Source: Capsicum annuum (Eukaryota; Streptophyta; Magnoliopsida; Solanales; Solanaceae). From it: DNA of 64,000 nt. Positions 1-13,125 of this stretch are shown in pieces. The stretch covers positions 156,035,941-156,099,940 of the forward strand of contig NC_061115.1 in assembly GCF_002878395.1 (NCBI RefSeq). The letters run 5' to 3'. Numbering within the stretch: the stretch's first letter is position 1; every line of letters starts with the position of its first letter. The position numbers and the translations under genes are program-made. The notes below the pieces were generated by a model, which worked only from the letters and a program-made list of their open reading frames with translations, was not told the DNA's origin and ran no database searches.

Positions 1-1366
1 AAGACAATCCACAACAAAACAATTTTAGTAATATATAAATATACATCAGGAGCCATCATGCTTCCCATCTATCAAAATCAACCACGTTGTGGATTTCTTT
101 CACACTCGAGTTCAAAACAACTCCATTAAGACCAAAAGGTCAAATCATTCAAAATATCTTAAATATTTAACATCAACGTGCTTATAACTCACTTTCTAAA
201 ACAACACAATTTCCAATAGGGATTCACGGCCCAAATATCAAAATCATGATAAATATCGTTCAAGATTCATGCTTTATATCTCCACACATGTAAATTTATC
301 TTTCAAAATCATAAACATCAAGATTTCACAATAATCATCATAAGATATGGGTTCATGCTTCAAATTCGTAAAAATCAAATAAAAATGATGCCTTTATAAC
401 AAAAATTACTTTTGGGCACAAGAACGAAAGAGAGTTCTTGTTGAAAAACCCCACATACCTTGAATGATGAACTTTAAATCAATACTAGTTTTGAGATGTT
501 AATCGTTCCTTTGAATGATGGTTCTTGGAGTTCTTGAACTAGGAACTTGGAATCTTGAATAATTTGCAGAATTAATGGTGAACTTTGGAGGTTCTTAAAG
601 TTGGATGTAGGGGCTTAGGATTTACTTTTTGAGGGAATTTAATGAAATATAACATATAATGCTTCTAATAGGATTTAATATAGGGATTGGATGGATTTTG
701 GGTGAGGGGGAATGACCAAAACTCCCCTAAAAATAAAAAAATTCTTAAATCTGTCCTTTGGTGGACTGTTTTGATAGTTTGAAGTAGATCAACCATAACC
801 TTTTACTCCGATATCCAAATTGGATGAAACCAATTTCATTAGAAAGAGGACTCTCATATATTTCCGTTGATATATAGTATCTCACCCAGATCATTGTGTA
901 CGAGGAGTTATGATCGTTTGAAGTTGACCCTAAAATTTTCTTTTGATATGTTGAAGTAGATCGACCATAACTTTTTGCTCTGATAGACAAATTGGATGAA
1001 ACCAATTTCATTGGAAAGAGGACTCACAGAGCTTTCTGTTGATATATAGTAAATTACCCAAATCATTATGTACAAGGATTTATGATCATTTAAAGTTGGA
1101 GCAAAAATACGCCAGGCCTCAGTACTTTTTCCTACATGTTTTACTGTTTACTACTATTCACGATTCGATCGAAATGTTCATAACTCATCACTCGGGTGTA
1201 CGTTTTGGATGATACACATATCGTTGGAAATCTTATTTGATACTCTACACAATGATGGGTCATAATATAAGACATTTCGCACGAAAAATTTATAATTTAT
1301 TCTAGAAGATAGAACCTAACATGTTTACGCACAAAATATCAACAAAAAATTTCCCGGGGTATTACA
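1..1366 (-). repeat. 3' LTR of chromovirus A, partial
   Basis: Matches the complete LTR at 6426-8839 from about base 7470 onward, so roughly 1 kb of this LTR lies left of the window. It contains a near-tandem duplication of about 172 bp (two copies between about 775 and 1100), with the repeated phrase around GATGAAACCAATTTCATT. The inner boundary is the GGTATTACA end at 1358-1366, followed directly by the purine tract. A hairpin is visible at 419-440. Confidence 0.93.
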
Positions 1367-1381
1367 TCATCCCCCCCTTGG
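1367..1381 (-). promoter_or_regulatory. Polypurine tract of chromovirus A
   Basis: On the minus strand the sequence reads CCAAGGGGGGGATGA and abuts the 3' LTR. This is the expected plus-strand priming site. Upstream of it the minus strand carries CATTCGAGGATAAATG, matching the motif that precedes the tract in the other chromoviruses of this window. Confidence 0.85.
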
Positions 1382-1529
1382 AAACATTTATCCTCGAATG
1401 ACGCTAGACATGCCAAGATTAGATAGGGAATGGATCATACAGATGAAACCATTCGTTAGACTCATCACCACATCATTTCTCACTCCGAATGCAACATAAA
1501 TGCATAAATTTAATAAACTACAGATGAAC

Positions 1530-4500
1530 ACATAATAAATGACAGCTGAACTGCTGCAACTTTTATCAAAAGTTCATGAGTTAGGAAAGAACGGTACCTT
1601 CGGCTTGATCAGAGTTCGCAGAAAATAGGTGCGGGTACTTGGATCGCATATCCGCCTCAGCTTTCCAAGTTGCACCCTCAACAGATTGGTTTCACCATAA
1701 CACCTCGACCAAGGGAACTTCTTTGTTCCTTAGTCTTCGAACACTGAAATCAAGAATCTCAATAGAAATCTCATCAAAAGAAAGCTTTTACTGAATGTCA
1801 GCACTCACAGAGGAATCCACTACCACAACATTACTAATATGCTTATTAAGCATAGAGACATGGAATATTGGATGAACAGAGGACAACTCAGAAGGCAACT
1901 CGACCTCATAAGCTACCTTACCAACATGGCTAAGAATTTTGTAAGGACCAACATAACGGGGACTAAGCTTCCCCTTCTTTCCGAATCTCTCCACCCCCTT
2001 ATAGATGAAATTTTTAGATACAGTAGGTCACCAACTTCAAACTCAAGGTCTCTCCTTCTAACATCCGCATATGACTTCTGACGACTCTACGCAGTTTTCA
2101 ATCTTTCCCTAATCAACTTAAATTTGTCCATAGCCTCAAATACCGAATCAGGACCACTCACAGCCGCTTCACCCATCTCGAACCAACCTATGGGTGATCT
2201 ACACTTCCTCCCATATAAGGCTTCAAATGGAGCCATGCCAATACTAGAGTAGAAACTGTTATTGTAAGCAAACTCTATCAACGGTAAGTGATCATCCCAA
2301 CTTCCATTAAAGTCAAGTGCACAAGCTCTCAACATATCCTCTAAGGTCTGGATGGTCCACTCAGCCTGACCATCGGTTTGCGGATGAAAAGCAGAACTCA
2401 AAAGCACTTGGGTACCAAAACCCCTCTGAAAAGCTTTCCAAAATTGCGAAGTGAACTGAGTACCCCTATCTGAAATGATAGAAAAGGGAACTCCATGCAG
2501 TCTAACTAGCTTTCGGATATACAATCTAGCATAATTCTCAGCAGTATATGAAGTAGGAATAGGCAAGAAATGAGCAGACTCAGTCAACCTATCAACCACA
2601 ACCCAAATAGAACCATAATGGCGTCGGGAAGGAGGTAAACTAATCACAAAGTCTATATTTATCTCTTCCCACTTCCAGGTGGGAATACTAAACTCTTGCA
2701 TCATACCACCAGGTCTTTGGTGTTCAACTTAACCTGTTGGCATATTGCACACTTAGCTACAAACACTGCTATATCTTTCTTCTACCACTCCACCAATAGA
2801 TTTCCCGCAAGTCTCGGTACATCTTGGTGGCACCAGGATGAATAGAATATCGTGCCTCGTGTGCTTCATCCATAATCCTCTATCTCAGATCATCAATATT
2901 CGAGACACACAATCTACCCTGCAATCTCAACACACCATCTCCCCCTTGGGAGAAAACCTCTACTTTTTGGTCCTAGACTGACTCCTTTAGTCTGACCAAA
3001 CTAGCATCTAAGTATTGCTTTTCCTTCATTTCCGAAACCAAGGAGGATTCAAAACTACTCTGAACCCCTATACTACCTTCAGCAGAGTCAAACAACCTAA
3101 CCCCCAATCTAGCCAAACGATGTACATCACGAGCCAACTCTTTATTAACTTCTACCACATGCGAAACACTACCCATGGACACTCTACTTAGGGCATCCGC
3201 CATAACATTGGCCTTGCCCAAATGGTACAGGACACTCATATCATTGTCCTTTAAAAATTCTAACCATCATCTCTGCCTAAGATTCAATTCTCTCTGGGTA
3301 AACACATACTGCAGACTCTTATGATTAGTGAAAACATCAACATGGACACCATACAAATAGTGTCCCTAGATTTTCAAAGCAAACACAACAACAGCCAACT
3401 CAAGGTCATGGGTGGGGTAATTTTTCTCATGGGGTTTCAGCTGTCTAGAAGCATAAGCTATCACCTTACCCTTCTGCATCAATACGCAACCCAACCCAAC
3501 TCTCGAAGCATCACATACACCTTAAAACCATCAACACCATCAGGCAAAGTCAAAATAGGGGCTGAAGTGAGTCGAGTCTTCAACTCCTAAAAAATTTTCT
3601 CACAAGAACTTCACTTTTTTTTGGGTCAACCGAGTAATAAGAGACACTATAGAGGAGAAACCCTTAACAAAACAGCGGTAATAGCCAGCTAAACCTAAGA
3701 AACTTCGGATATCAATCGGAGAAATAGGTCTAGGCCAATTTCTAATAGCTTTGGTCTTTTGGGGATCAACTCTAATACCCTCAAAAAAATGATATGACCT
3801 AGAAAAGCAACTGACCTTAGCCAAAACTCACACTTACTGAACTTGGCAAACAACTTGTGATCTCTAAGGGTTTGTAAGACAGTTCAGAGATGATCAGAAT
3901 GTTCATCCTCACTATGGGAGTACACCAGCATATCATAGATGAACACTATGATAAACATAACCAGATATGGTCTGAACACTCGATTCATGAGGTCCATGAA
4001 AGTTGTTAGGGCATTAGTTAACTCGAAAGACATAACAAGAAACTCAAAATGGCCATAACGAGTTTGGAAAGTGGTTTTCGGGATGTCACACTCCCTAACT
4101 TTAAGTTAATGATAGTCGGAACGAAGGTCTATGTTTGAGAAATACTTACACTTTGCAATTGGTTAAACAAATCATCTATTCTTAGAAGGGGGTACTTTTT
4201 TTACGGTGACTTTATTCAGTTGGCGGTAATCAATGCACATACGCAAAGAGCCATCTTTATTTCTTACAAACAACACAGGAATACCCCAAGGGAAACACTG
4301 GGCCTTATGAAACCCTTATTTAGTAGATCTTTGAGTTGCTCTTTCAACTCCGTAAGTTTTGCAGGGGCCATACGGTAAGGAAGAATAGAAATGAGCTGAG
4401 TATCGGGAAGAAGATCAATCCTGAACTCTATCTCTCTATCAGGAGGTATCCCTGGGAGATCATCCAGAAAGACATCAAAAAACTCATTGACGACGTTAAC

Positions 4501-6213
4501 AGACTAGAGAGTTGGAGTCTCAGACTTAGTGTCTTTGACTTTAACTAAATGGTAAATACACCCCTTAGAAATAAGCTTTTTAGTTTTAAGGTAAGAGAGA
4601 AAATGACTTTTGGGTGACACCAAATTACCATACCACTCAAACAAGAATGTACCCAGAAACTAAAACTTGACCACTCGGGTCCGACAATCAATAGAGGCAT
4701 AAGAAGAATACAGTTAGTCCATACCCAAAATCACATCAAAATCTACCATGTCTAACTCAATCAGATCAGCCAACAAGACTCTATGAAGAATGGTAACAGG
4801 ACACTTTTTATACATTTTTTGGGCAACAATCGAATCACCCACTGGGGTAGAAACTAGGATAGGCTCAGGAATAATCTCAGGACTCATTTCAAAATTCACA
4901 GCAATCAAAGGTGTAACATATGAGAAACTAGATCCAAGATCCAACAAAGCATACACATCAAACTGAAATATATGAAGCATACCAGTAACAACATCGGGAG
5001 AGTCCTCCTGTTCCTGGCAGGACGGTAAAACATAAAATCTATTCTGGCGCTGCCCACCAGCATTGCTAGAAGAGGTGCCCTGAGCTGGGGCTGGGCGAGT
5101 CGCTGGAACTGGAGCACTAACAGTCTAAGTCTGGGTCTGAGGGCGATAGTCATGACGCCCTTGTCCATCTTGTGCATAATCTCTAACTCTGTGACCCATG
5201 TCATCATACCGGAAACAACCTCTCTTCTCACCCCAACACTCACACGAATGAGCCCTACCACACTTAGGACACAGGGGACGATTTGGCTTACTGCCAGTAC
5301 TTTACTGGGACCTGTATGCATATGACCTGCTACCTTGCTCCTGCTTACCTCTAGGCACGGAAGCACTAGCAGATGATAGTACTGGCATAGACGAACAATC
5401 CTGATACTGAGGGCGACTCCCTCCCTATGATCTAGTCTGACCCTGTCCGTGCTGCTTGGACCTAGCTCTCTTATTCCCTCTCATTCTTCCTCTCTCCTTA
5501 ATATTGTCTGCCTAAATTTGTTGGGCATGAGTCATCAGCCTAGAAAGATTCATCTCACTATTTAGCATAGCAGACCTACACTCCTTAACCACATAACTAG
5601 ATACTTCAGTCACAAACTTACTCATACTAGCCCGATTATTATCCAGTAAGTCAGGAGCATACTTAGCCAACTGATTGAACTTTAGACAGTACTCCCTAAC
5701 AGTCATAGAGCCCTATCACAGGTTCATAAACTCTTCTACCTTCGCCTCCCTCATCTCCAAAAGGAAAAACTTATCCAAGAATACATCCTTGAACTCTTGC
5801 CAAGTTGTAGGGACAGCTCCCTCACCTCTACCTTTCCTCTAAGAAACAACCCAGTCATAAGCAAGGTCTTTCAACCTATACACAGCTAACTCCACACTAT
5901 GTTCCTCAGATACATGCATCATCTGAGTAATCTTTTGCACCTCCTCTAAAAATAATAGTGGATCCTCATCAGACTTGGACCCATAGAATTTTGGTGGATT
6001 CATCCGCATGAAGTCACGGATCCTGGCAGCAGTTGAATCACCTCCCTGCTACTATGGAGTCAGGGCCAGATTGGCCTAAATATTTGCAGTAACAGCTTGG
6101 GCCATCGCTTGAAAGGCTGCCCGAAATTCAGCATGAGACATATTTTCATTCAATGGGTCAGCGGGTTCAGGTTGCTGACCATCATTATTTCTTCTCGCTC
6201 GATGTAGAGGCAT
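1530..6213 (-). pseudogene. Decayed gag-pol polyprotein of chromovirus A
   Basis: The start is the ATG at 6213-6211 (MPLHRARRNN). Recognisable segments in minus-strand order: gag with MTVREYCLKFNQLAKYAP near 5700; a degraded zinc knuckle near 5200, where the second cysteine of the CFRCGHMGH-type motif reads Y; a protease with ALLDLGSSFSYV near 4920; RT around 4300-3600; RNase H ending ADALSRVSMG near 3200; integrase with IISDRGTQF near 2480 and GMAPFEALYGRKC near 2220; and a C-terminal chromodomain-like tail near 1750-1620. At 3932-3945 the RT catalytic FIDD motif reads FIYD, so the first catalytic aspartate is lost. Several in-frame stops and frameshifts break the frame. The 3' limit is approximate. 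Confidence 0.9.
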
Positions 6214-6410
6214 ATTTTTGAAAGAGGAGAGCACGAATCAATAGCAGAAAGAGACACTTTAAGCATGATAGACTTTTGAAAGAAAGAATCACACTTTTTC
6301 CTAAAATGTCTTGTAGCCTCTTGCTCATAGATGTGGTGCGCTACACACCAATGATCAAGACTCTACTTAACGCAGCTTGTCAGAATCCCTAGGATACCTT
6401 AAAACCTTAG

Positions 6411-6422
6411 GCTCTGATACCA
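6411..6422 (-). promoter_or_regulatory. Primer binding site (tRNA-iMet) of chromovirus A
   Basis: The minus strand reads TGGTATCAGAGC three bases inside the end of the 5' LTR. This is the canonical complement to the 3' end of plant initiator methionine tRNA. Confidence 0.92.
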
Positions 6423-6425
6423 AGT

Positions 6426-8839
6426 TGTAACGCCCTAACAAATGGGTCCTGGAGCATCACACGGTGCTTGAGGCTATGAGTAGCCCCAAGCTAACCCTTT
6501 GAGCCATTTTCATTTAGTTCAACACAAATCAACGGGGTTTCCATAAATAACCCTCAAATATCAATAGAGTAATCATCATCCAAGAATAAAAAAATTTCAG
6601 AAAGACAACAAAATATGACTTATTAGTCAACTCCCAACATCTATACTAGTCTGACAAGCCTCTAAGAAAATCAATAAAACTAGCGAGCCATTAAGATATG
6701 CCCCAACTGACTCATACTCAGTTATCAAATGTAAATAATTTTGTGAAACCAACATCAGACATCACATCCTCAGAACATGAGGACTCACCATGACAGAGGA
6801 TGTAGAACAACGTGCTCAAAGAATCATTGTCGAACCTAGAACTGAGCACCTGAACCTACATTCCTAAAAAATGCAGCCCACATCTGAAAATGTGGGTCAG
6901 TACCATGGAAAGGAACCGAGTCTATGGGAGTGTATGCAGTTGTATAAACATCATCATCATAAATATTTATAAAGAATATGCAGGATGTATGAAAGACTCA
7001 CATAGCCCGAAGAAAATCATCATAATCATGAGAGGATGGAATAAGTGCAATAACACATGTGAGTCATCATATAATTTGTCAATCACTTTCAGTTCATCAA
7101 GAATATCAATTATCATAATGTAAATATCATTTAAATCTTTTGAAAGAATAATTTTCACAATTCCACTTTCAAATCACTTCACCATTCACCATAGACACAA
7201 GGAAACACACACACACTGGGAGATCCTATAACCGACATAAACCATGTGAGCTACATGGAGTCCAACGTACAACCCATGTTAGGGAGAGCCGTCCTATCCT
7301 TTCCATCGGAGTAGGTCTATCGATATCAAATCCACACAAACTAGTGATCACTATATAAATAAGCCTCAGGCTCACTCCTATGGGGCACATAGTTCTAGGA
7401 AAGTAAGGTCACTTTATACCTCTTACTCGGTGCTAAATATTTCTCTCGGACTTAGCTTAGATCATTTCAAAGACAATCCAAAACAAAACAATTTCAGTAA
7501 TATATAAATATACATCGGGAGCCATCATGCTTCCCATCTATCAAAATCAATCACGTTGTGGATTTCTTTTACACTCAAGTTCAAAACAACTCCATTAAGA
7601 CCAAAAGGTCAAATCATTCAAAATATCTCAAATATTCAACATCAACGTGCTTATAACACACCCTTTCTAAAAAAACATAATTTTCAATGGGGATTCACGA
7701 CACAAATATCAAAATCATGATAAATATCGTTCAAGATTCATGCTTTATATCTCCACACATGTAAATTCATCTTTCAAAATCATAAACATCAAGATTTTAT
7801 AATAATCATCATAAGATATGGGTTCATGTTTCAAATTCATAAAAATCAAATAAAAATCATGCCTTTGTAAAGAAAATTACTTTTGGGCACAAGAACGAAA
7901 AAGAGTTCTTGTTGAAAAACCCCATATACCTTGAATGATGAACTTAAGATTGATACTCATTTTTGAGATGTTAATCGTGCCTTTGAATAATGGTTCTTGG
8001 AGTTCTTGAACTATGAACTTGAAATCTTGAATAAATTTGCAGAATTAATGGTGAACTTTGGGGGGTTCTTGAAGTTGGATGTAAGAGCTTAGGGTTTTCT
8101 TTTTGAGGGAATTTGATGAAATGTAACATATAATGCTTATAATAGTCTTTAATATAGGGTTTGGACGGATTTTGGGTGAGGGGAAATGACCAAAACTCCC
8201 CTAAAAATAAAAAAATTCTCGAATCTATCCTTTGATGGACTGTTTTGATAGTCTGAAGTAGACCAACCATAACGTTTTACTCCGATATCCAAATTGTATG
8301 AAACCAATTTCATTAGAAAGAGGACTCTTATATCTTTCCATTGATATATATTATATCATCCAGATCATTGTATATGAGGAGTTATGATCATTTGAATTTG
8401 ACCCAAAAATTCGCTTTTGATAGGCTAAAGTAGATAGACCATAACTTTTTGCTCTGATAGACAATTGGATGAAACCAATTTCATTAGAAATAGGACTCGC
8501 AGAGCTTTCCGTTAATATATAGTAGATTACCTAGATCATTATGTACAAGGAGTTATGATCGTTTAAAGTTAGAGCAAAAATATGCCAAGCCTCAGTACTT
8601 TTTCCTGCACATCTTACTGTTCACTACTATTCACGGTTCGATCGGAATGTAAATAACTCATCGCTCGGGTGTTCGTTTTGGATGATCCACATATAGTTGG
8701 AAAGTTTATTCGATACTCTACGGAATGGTGGGTCATAATTTAAGACCTTCCACACGAAAAATTTATAATTCATTCTAGAAGATAGAACCCAACACGTTTA
8801 CGCACAAAATTTCAATGAAAATTTTTTCGGGGTATTACA
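6426..8839 (-). repeat. 5' LTR of chromovirus A, complete (2414 bp)
   Basis: On the minus strand it runs from TGTAATACCCC (8839 inward) to the GTTACA end at 6426. By the boundaries chosen it has exactly the same length as the 5' LTR of copy B (31347-33760). It holds the internal 172-bp duplication, a hairpin at 7890-7911, and the 26-nt terminal hairpin at 6466-6491. Confidence 0.95.
6466..6491 (-). other. Terminal 26-nt LTR hairpin, chromovirus A
   Basis: On the minus strand: stem GCTTGGGGCTA, loop CTCA, stem TAGCCTCAAGC, followed by ACCGTGTG. Eleven pairs, one of them G-U. The LTR end is 40 nt further. Confidence 0.7.
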
Positions 8840-9787
8840 TGTACCCAACCTCCATTTTTGATTTCTACGTTGTGTAAAGCTTTAAGAACTTCCATCTTCA
8901 ACTTCAGGTAAATTCTATTCATCTCCCAAGTAATTTGTGTTCCATATTGATGGATCTTTTTTTTTTTTCATTTTTTCCTATTTAGGTTTGTGTCGGTTTA
9001 GTTGCTTTAGGAGGAAATTTTTTTATTTTTTTGAAAATCGGGGGTTGATTTTACTGAAAAATTTATTTTTTAGTTGGTATTTGTTTGATTACTGATGGAT
9101 AATTGATGGATATCAACTATCCTTGCCGATTACATTGTGAAATTTTTTTGCTAATTTTCTTGGCTAATATGCCAAGAAATCTGATTTTTCTTCAAACTAT
9201 TCTTCAATGTAATGGTGTTAAAAATTTATGTTCTTGTAGGGGATTCCCTGGTTTGAATCATATGTTGTTCTTGTTCTATTAATAGACCATTTGGTTGATT
9301 AGGAATTTGTTTGATTTGGACAAAAAATTTTTTTTTTTTTTGAAAAATGGTGCTTGATTTTACTGAAAATCTGTGCTTTTAGGTCTATATTTGTTTGATT
9401 ATTTATCAATTTTTGATGGATTATGATTTCCCTTGATGATTGGACTGTGATTTTTTTTGAATTTCTTCGTTTAGCGTGCTAGAAATTTGAGTTCCTTCAT
9501 GGTTTTCTTTAATATATTGGTGTTTTAGATGCACGTTCTTATGGGTGATGGTTTGATCATACATTATTGTTGTTCTGTTAATAGACCATTCAGTTAATTA
9601 GGTATCTATTTGATTTTTGGATTTGATCTTCAATTATGCTTGACTGTAATGGTGTTTTAGATAGAGTTTTCTTGTTTTTTTGATTCCACATTCATCTGTT
9701 TGAGATGTTGTCATGTTAATAGACTGTTAGGTTGATTAGATATTATTTTTGCTGTGATAGTTGTGAAATTTTATTTTTTGTACGTAG
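8840..9787 (+). other. 5' leader/intron region of the DUF1985-type gene with diverged repeats
   Basis: There is no coding sequence here. The stretch is T-rich and contains at least two and a half diverged copies of a roughly 300-bp unit. Compare 9050-9330, 9360-9610 and about 9620-9745, each with a TTTGATT...GATGGA block, an AATGGTGTT block and a TTAATAGACC block. A possible donor CAG/GTAAATTC lies near 8905, and an acceptor TACGTAG closes the region at 9787, so much of it may be an intron. Nothing else is visible. Confidence 0.5.
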
Positions 9788-11067
9788 ATCATAAAAAGGG
9801 ATAGAGGTAATAAACACAAGGTTATAGAAGTTGAAAGGATCGAGAAAATAAAAAAAAGAGTAGTCGATAAGTCGGAGAGTAGAAATTGCAACGATGAAAC
9901 TGTTCAAGCTTCGGGTAGAGATAAGCAGGAGGAAATGGAAATTGAGCATAGGAAAGATGAGGAAGCATTGATCTTACCCTACTGTGCAAGGTTTATTTCG
10001 GCTGAGAGGTATGACCTAGCCACAGTCATGGATGATGTTGGATCATTTTTGGCTAAGATATCTGTAAGGTCTCATTTGAAAATATTTTATGAATTCATAC
10101 AAGTCATGGTTGATCAACGTCTAAATTTGAGCTTTAATAATTCCTGTTTTGGTTGTTTATGGGACTTGACAAAACATATGAAGTTCAATGGACAACTTTT
10201 CCACTTTACACTTCTTTGTTGAGTTCAATAGGAGAACATGCTGCATGATATATGGTTCTGCATCAACGATAGGCCTGTACATTTTTTCCTGAAGGAGTTT
10301 GCATTAATAACAGGTCTAAACTGTGGGCGTTATCCCCGTGATTCAAAATATCTCAAAGCGATGGAGGAGGGTGAAACTTTTTTCAAAACAATTGCAAAAA
10401 AGGAGAGTGTGACTGCCAAGAGATTGTTAAAGCTTATTAGAGATGGGAGGATGAAGAAGGATGACAAGTTCAAATGATGCTTAGTTTGGTTCGTGCACTG
10501 TATATTGCTTGCACGAAATTTGTGAAAAATCGTGAACATAGACACCATCAAGATGGCGGATAACTTAAGCTTCTTTGAAGATACCATTTGGGTAAGGAGT
10601 CATTCGCCTTGACTCTAGACTATCTAAAGAAGCGGATATACTTCACCAAGTAGAAAAATACATATGTTATAAAGAGAGTTTCATCGTACGTGCTCTACGA
10701 ATTCCCCTGGGCATTTCTGGTATTGATTATTAACTGTTAAAGTAGTTTATTCCATATTGTAATTTATCTATGGTGTCTATACTATACTGATTGATTTCTA
10801 TATTTTCTTTCTTTGATCATAGATTTGGATATATGAAGCTTTTTTCGACCTCGGTAGGAGAAATGGTAAATTAATAGAAGCCCGCTGTCCCTTCTGCGAT
10901 TGCTCAGATGACATACCTCAAAAGGCGATAAACTAATCGAAGGTGATCCATATTTGAACGGATGGAGAACAAAGGTATGAAACTATTATTTTGAAGAATA
11001 TTTTTAACAATGTTGTGTTGCTTAGTAAACACATTTGCCTATTATCTGTAGAAAATTCACCCGTATC
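9788..11067 (+). pseudogene. DUF1985-type (Ulp1-family-associated) gene, 5' part, interrupted
   Basis: Exon-like blocks: 9788-10719 (acceptor TACGTAG before, donor CTG/GTATTG after), 10823-10974 (acceptor ATCATAG, donor AAAG/GTATGA) and 11052-11067 (acceptor CTGTAG). The first block encodes a charged N-terminus and then the recognisable DUF1985 core: DIWFCINDRPVHFFLKEFAL, ITGLNCGRYP, then a stretch resembling LTLDYLKKRI and SSYVLYEFPWAFL. The second block encodes IWIYEAFFDLGRR. In-frame stops at 10220-10222, 10229-10231 and 10475-10477, and a frame change near 10605, show decay. DUF1985 is known in plants from Ulp1-protease-like genes often captured by Mutator-like elements; no peptidase domain is visible here. 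The last exon is cut at 11067 by the Tat-type element and resumes at 27673. Confidence 0.75.
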
Positions 11068-12569
11068 TGTTGACACTCAATTTTGACTTTCCATGCTTAA
11101 AATTAATGTCTTCGGGCTTCTTGATCGTTAAAGGGCAAATAATATAATTTTCACATCGTTTTACAATTATTGACAAATTATTGATATTCATCCTTACTTT
11201 AAGATTTTTATCAATTTGTTGTTGTATATTTACTTTTCATAATTTATTTATAATTCTCCTTATATTAGGATTTTTATCAATTCATTATTGTTTTTAGCAT
11301 TTTACAATTATCTGCACACGTGCACGACATGGCATCACATTTTTATAAAAATTTTAAATGAATTATATTTTTTAATATTTTCAACATTCTTTATATTTTT
11401 CATAATTGCAAATCAATACCTGCATTTTGTAAATTTTTTATGATCCGCAAATGCTAAGTCGGATCAATTATTTTTACATAGTATAACAGTTTGATGTCTT
11501 ATCACATCCAAAAATGACCACACAATAATGTCTTGTCATATCCGACAACGACCACACAATAATGTCTTGTCACATTTGACAATGACAACTCAATGACACT
11601 GCCCTGTGGACAATAACTTTGTCTGTTGGTCAAAAGAATGAAAATTCTTTGGTCAATACACTAAGGACCAAAAGGTATGCTATTCAGAAAAAGTAGGCAC
11701 ACCCTTTTATCCTTTGAATAATAATGAGTGTCAATATTTATTATAAATATTAAGGGATGGAAGACAAATTTATTCATCTTTTCTCTCAACACACATTTTT
11801 CTTTCCTCATTTTTCTATTTTTCACTCCCAAAAATACACAAAGTACATATGTATTTTTCTTTCTCATACAAAAACACACACACAAAACATCCATACTAGC
11901 TCCTTTCTATCTCCTTCTCTCTTTCTAAACCAACAAAAACTGCCGCCTCATCCGCTTTATTTTTGGCAGATGAAACTCGCCGGAATCCGACGACCACCAA
12001 CAACTCCGGCAGTCAAACACCACTGCCATGTGCCGCCCTACCCTTCTTCACTTCTATCATCGGATTTAACTACCGAACGACTGATAAACAACCCCACATC
12101 CACTGCCCGTGAAAATAGGCTAGATTCGGCCAAATCTTGATTTTCGTTGTTGCTCCGGTGAAAACCGTTGAAGCAATGCCGACCCTTTTCTTCAATATCT
12201 CCAATTATATGATTTATTAGTTAATATGCCTTCTTCTAGACTTGGGAACATTTGTGGTGGTATAATAAGTTTTTTCACTGTTTTTGGGATTTTTTTGACA
12301 TTATTCGACGAGATTCTTATTTTCTCCGATGAACATTATCCCTTTTGTTAGCGTTCTATAATTTGCTGACAGTTTTGTTACTATTTGGATTGTCATTTTA
12401 TACTATCCAGTTAATTTCATGTTGATCATTGATGGAAAAATTCTACTCTGGTGACTTGGTTCATGGTTTGCTGTATTTCCATTCGTTGGCTACTGTTTTG
12501 CATTGTTGGAACTGATTTTGGATCTTTTCCTCCATATTTTTATTACACTGTTAGAGAACAAATATTATG

Positions 12570-13050
12570 CTACTTTGGCTGATGACACTATCTCGTCGTA
12601 GGATACTTGAGGCCACCCCGTAACAAAAGCTGGATTTTTATTTTTCAAGTTTGTATACTTTATATCAAAATAAATACTTGGTCTATGATACTGTCTCTCC
12701 GTCGGATACTTGACGCCACTCTGTAAAAAAAGATGAATTTTTATTTCTCAAGTTTGCTTACTTTATATCAAATAAATACATGGCCAATGACACTATCTCT
12801 CTGTCGGATACTTGAGGCCACCCCATAACAAAAGATATATTTTATTTAACAAGTTTGCATACTTTATATCAAAATAAACACATGTCCGATGAAAAGATCT
12901 TTCCATTGTATTTTTGAGGCCATCCCATTACAAAAGACAGGCTTTACTTTCTCAAATTTATTATTTTATATCAAGGATCGATAATTGACCGAAGAAGAAA
13001 TTCTCCGTTGATTTTTTAGGCCTCCCTAAATAAAGGCAGACATTATGTAT
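12570..13050 (+). repeat. About 103-bp tandem repeat inside Tat LTR (left copy), 5 units
   Basis: Units recur at about 12601, 12704, 12808, 12912 and 13010. Each has a GGATACTTGAGGCCACC-like core, a downstream CAAAAGA segment and TCAAGTTTGCATACTTTATA. The array is also present in the right LTR, so it predates insertion of this copy. Confidence 0.85.
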
Positions 13051-13125
13051 ACAAATATGTAACAATAAATTCAGGCGATGATGAAATTTTAAAATATTAC
13101 GACAATACAAAGGGTTTTATGATGC

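Larger units (their letters stand above)
1..8839 (-). mobile_element. Chromovirus A: Ty3/gypsy (Del/Tekay-type) LTR retrotransposon, truncated by window edge
   Basis: This is an LTR retrotransposon on the minus strand. Its 5' LTR is at the right (6426-8839) and its 3' LTR at the left (ends at 1366, start lies outside the window). Between them are an initiator-Met tRNA primer site, a decayed gag-pol reading frame, and a purine tract next to the 3' LTR. LTR ends are TGTAATACCCC and GGGCGTTACA-like, and the pol order ends in a chromodomain, which places it among plant chromoviruses (clade name from recognition). The right flank begins TGTAC (8840-8844), the candidate target duplication; its partner is outside the window. 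It is the same family as the plus-strand copy at 31347-40960. Confidence 0.93.

Noticed and set aside
6411..6422. tRNA-like matches next to LTRs (also 17521, 33765, 49086)
   Set aside because: Only 12-20 nt of tRNA 3'-end complement is present, at the correct place for retrotransposon primer sites; no cloverleaf can be formed.
11661..12140. Short frames on both strands rich in Phe, His and Ser
   Set aside because: They lie in the pyrimidine-rich, probably promoter-proximal part of the Tat LTR and recur at 22964-23339 in the other LTR, with no conserved reading frame.
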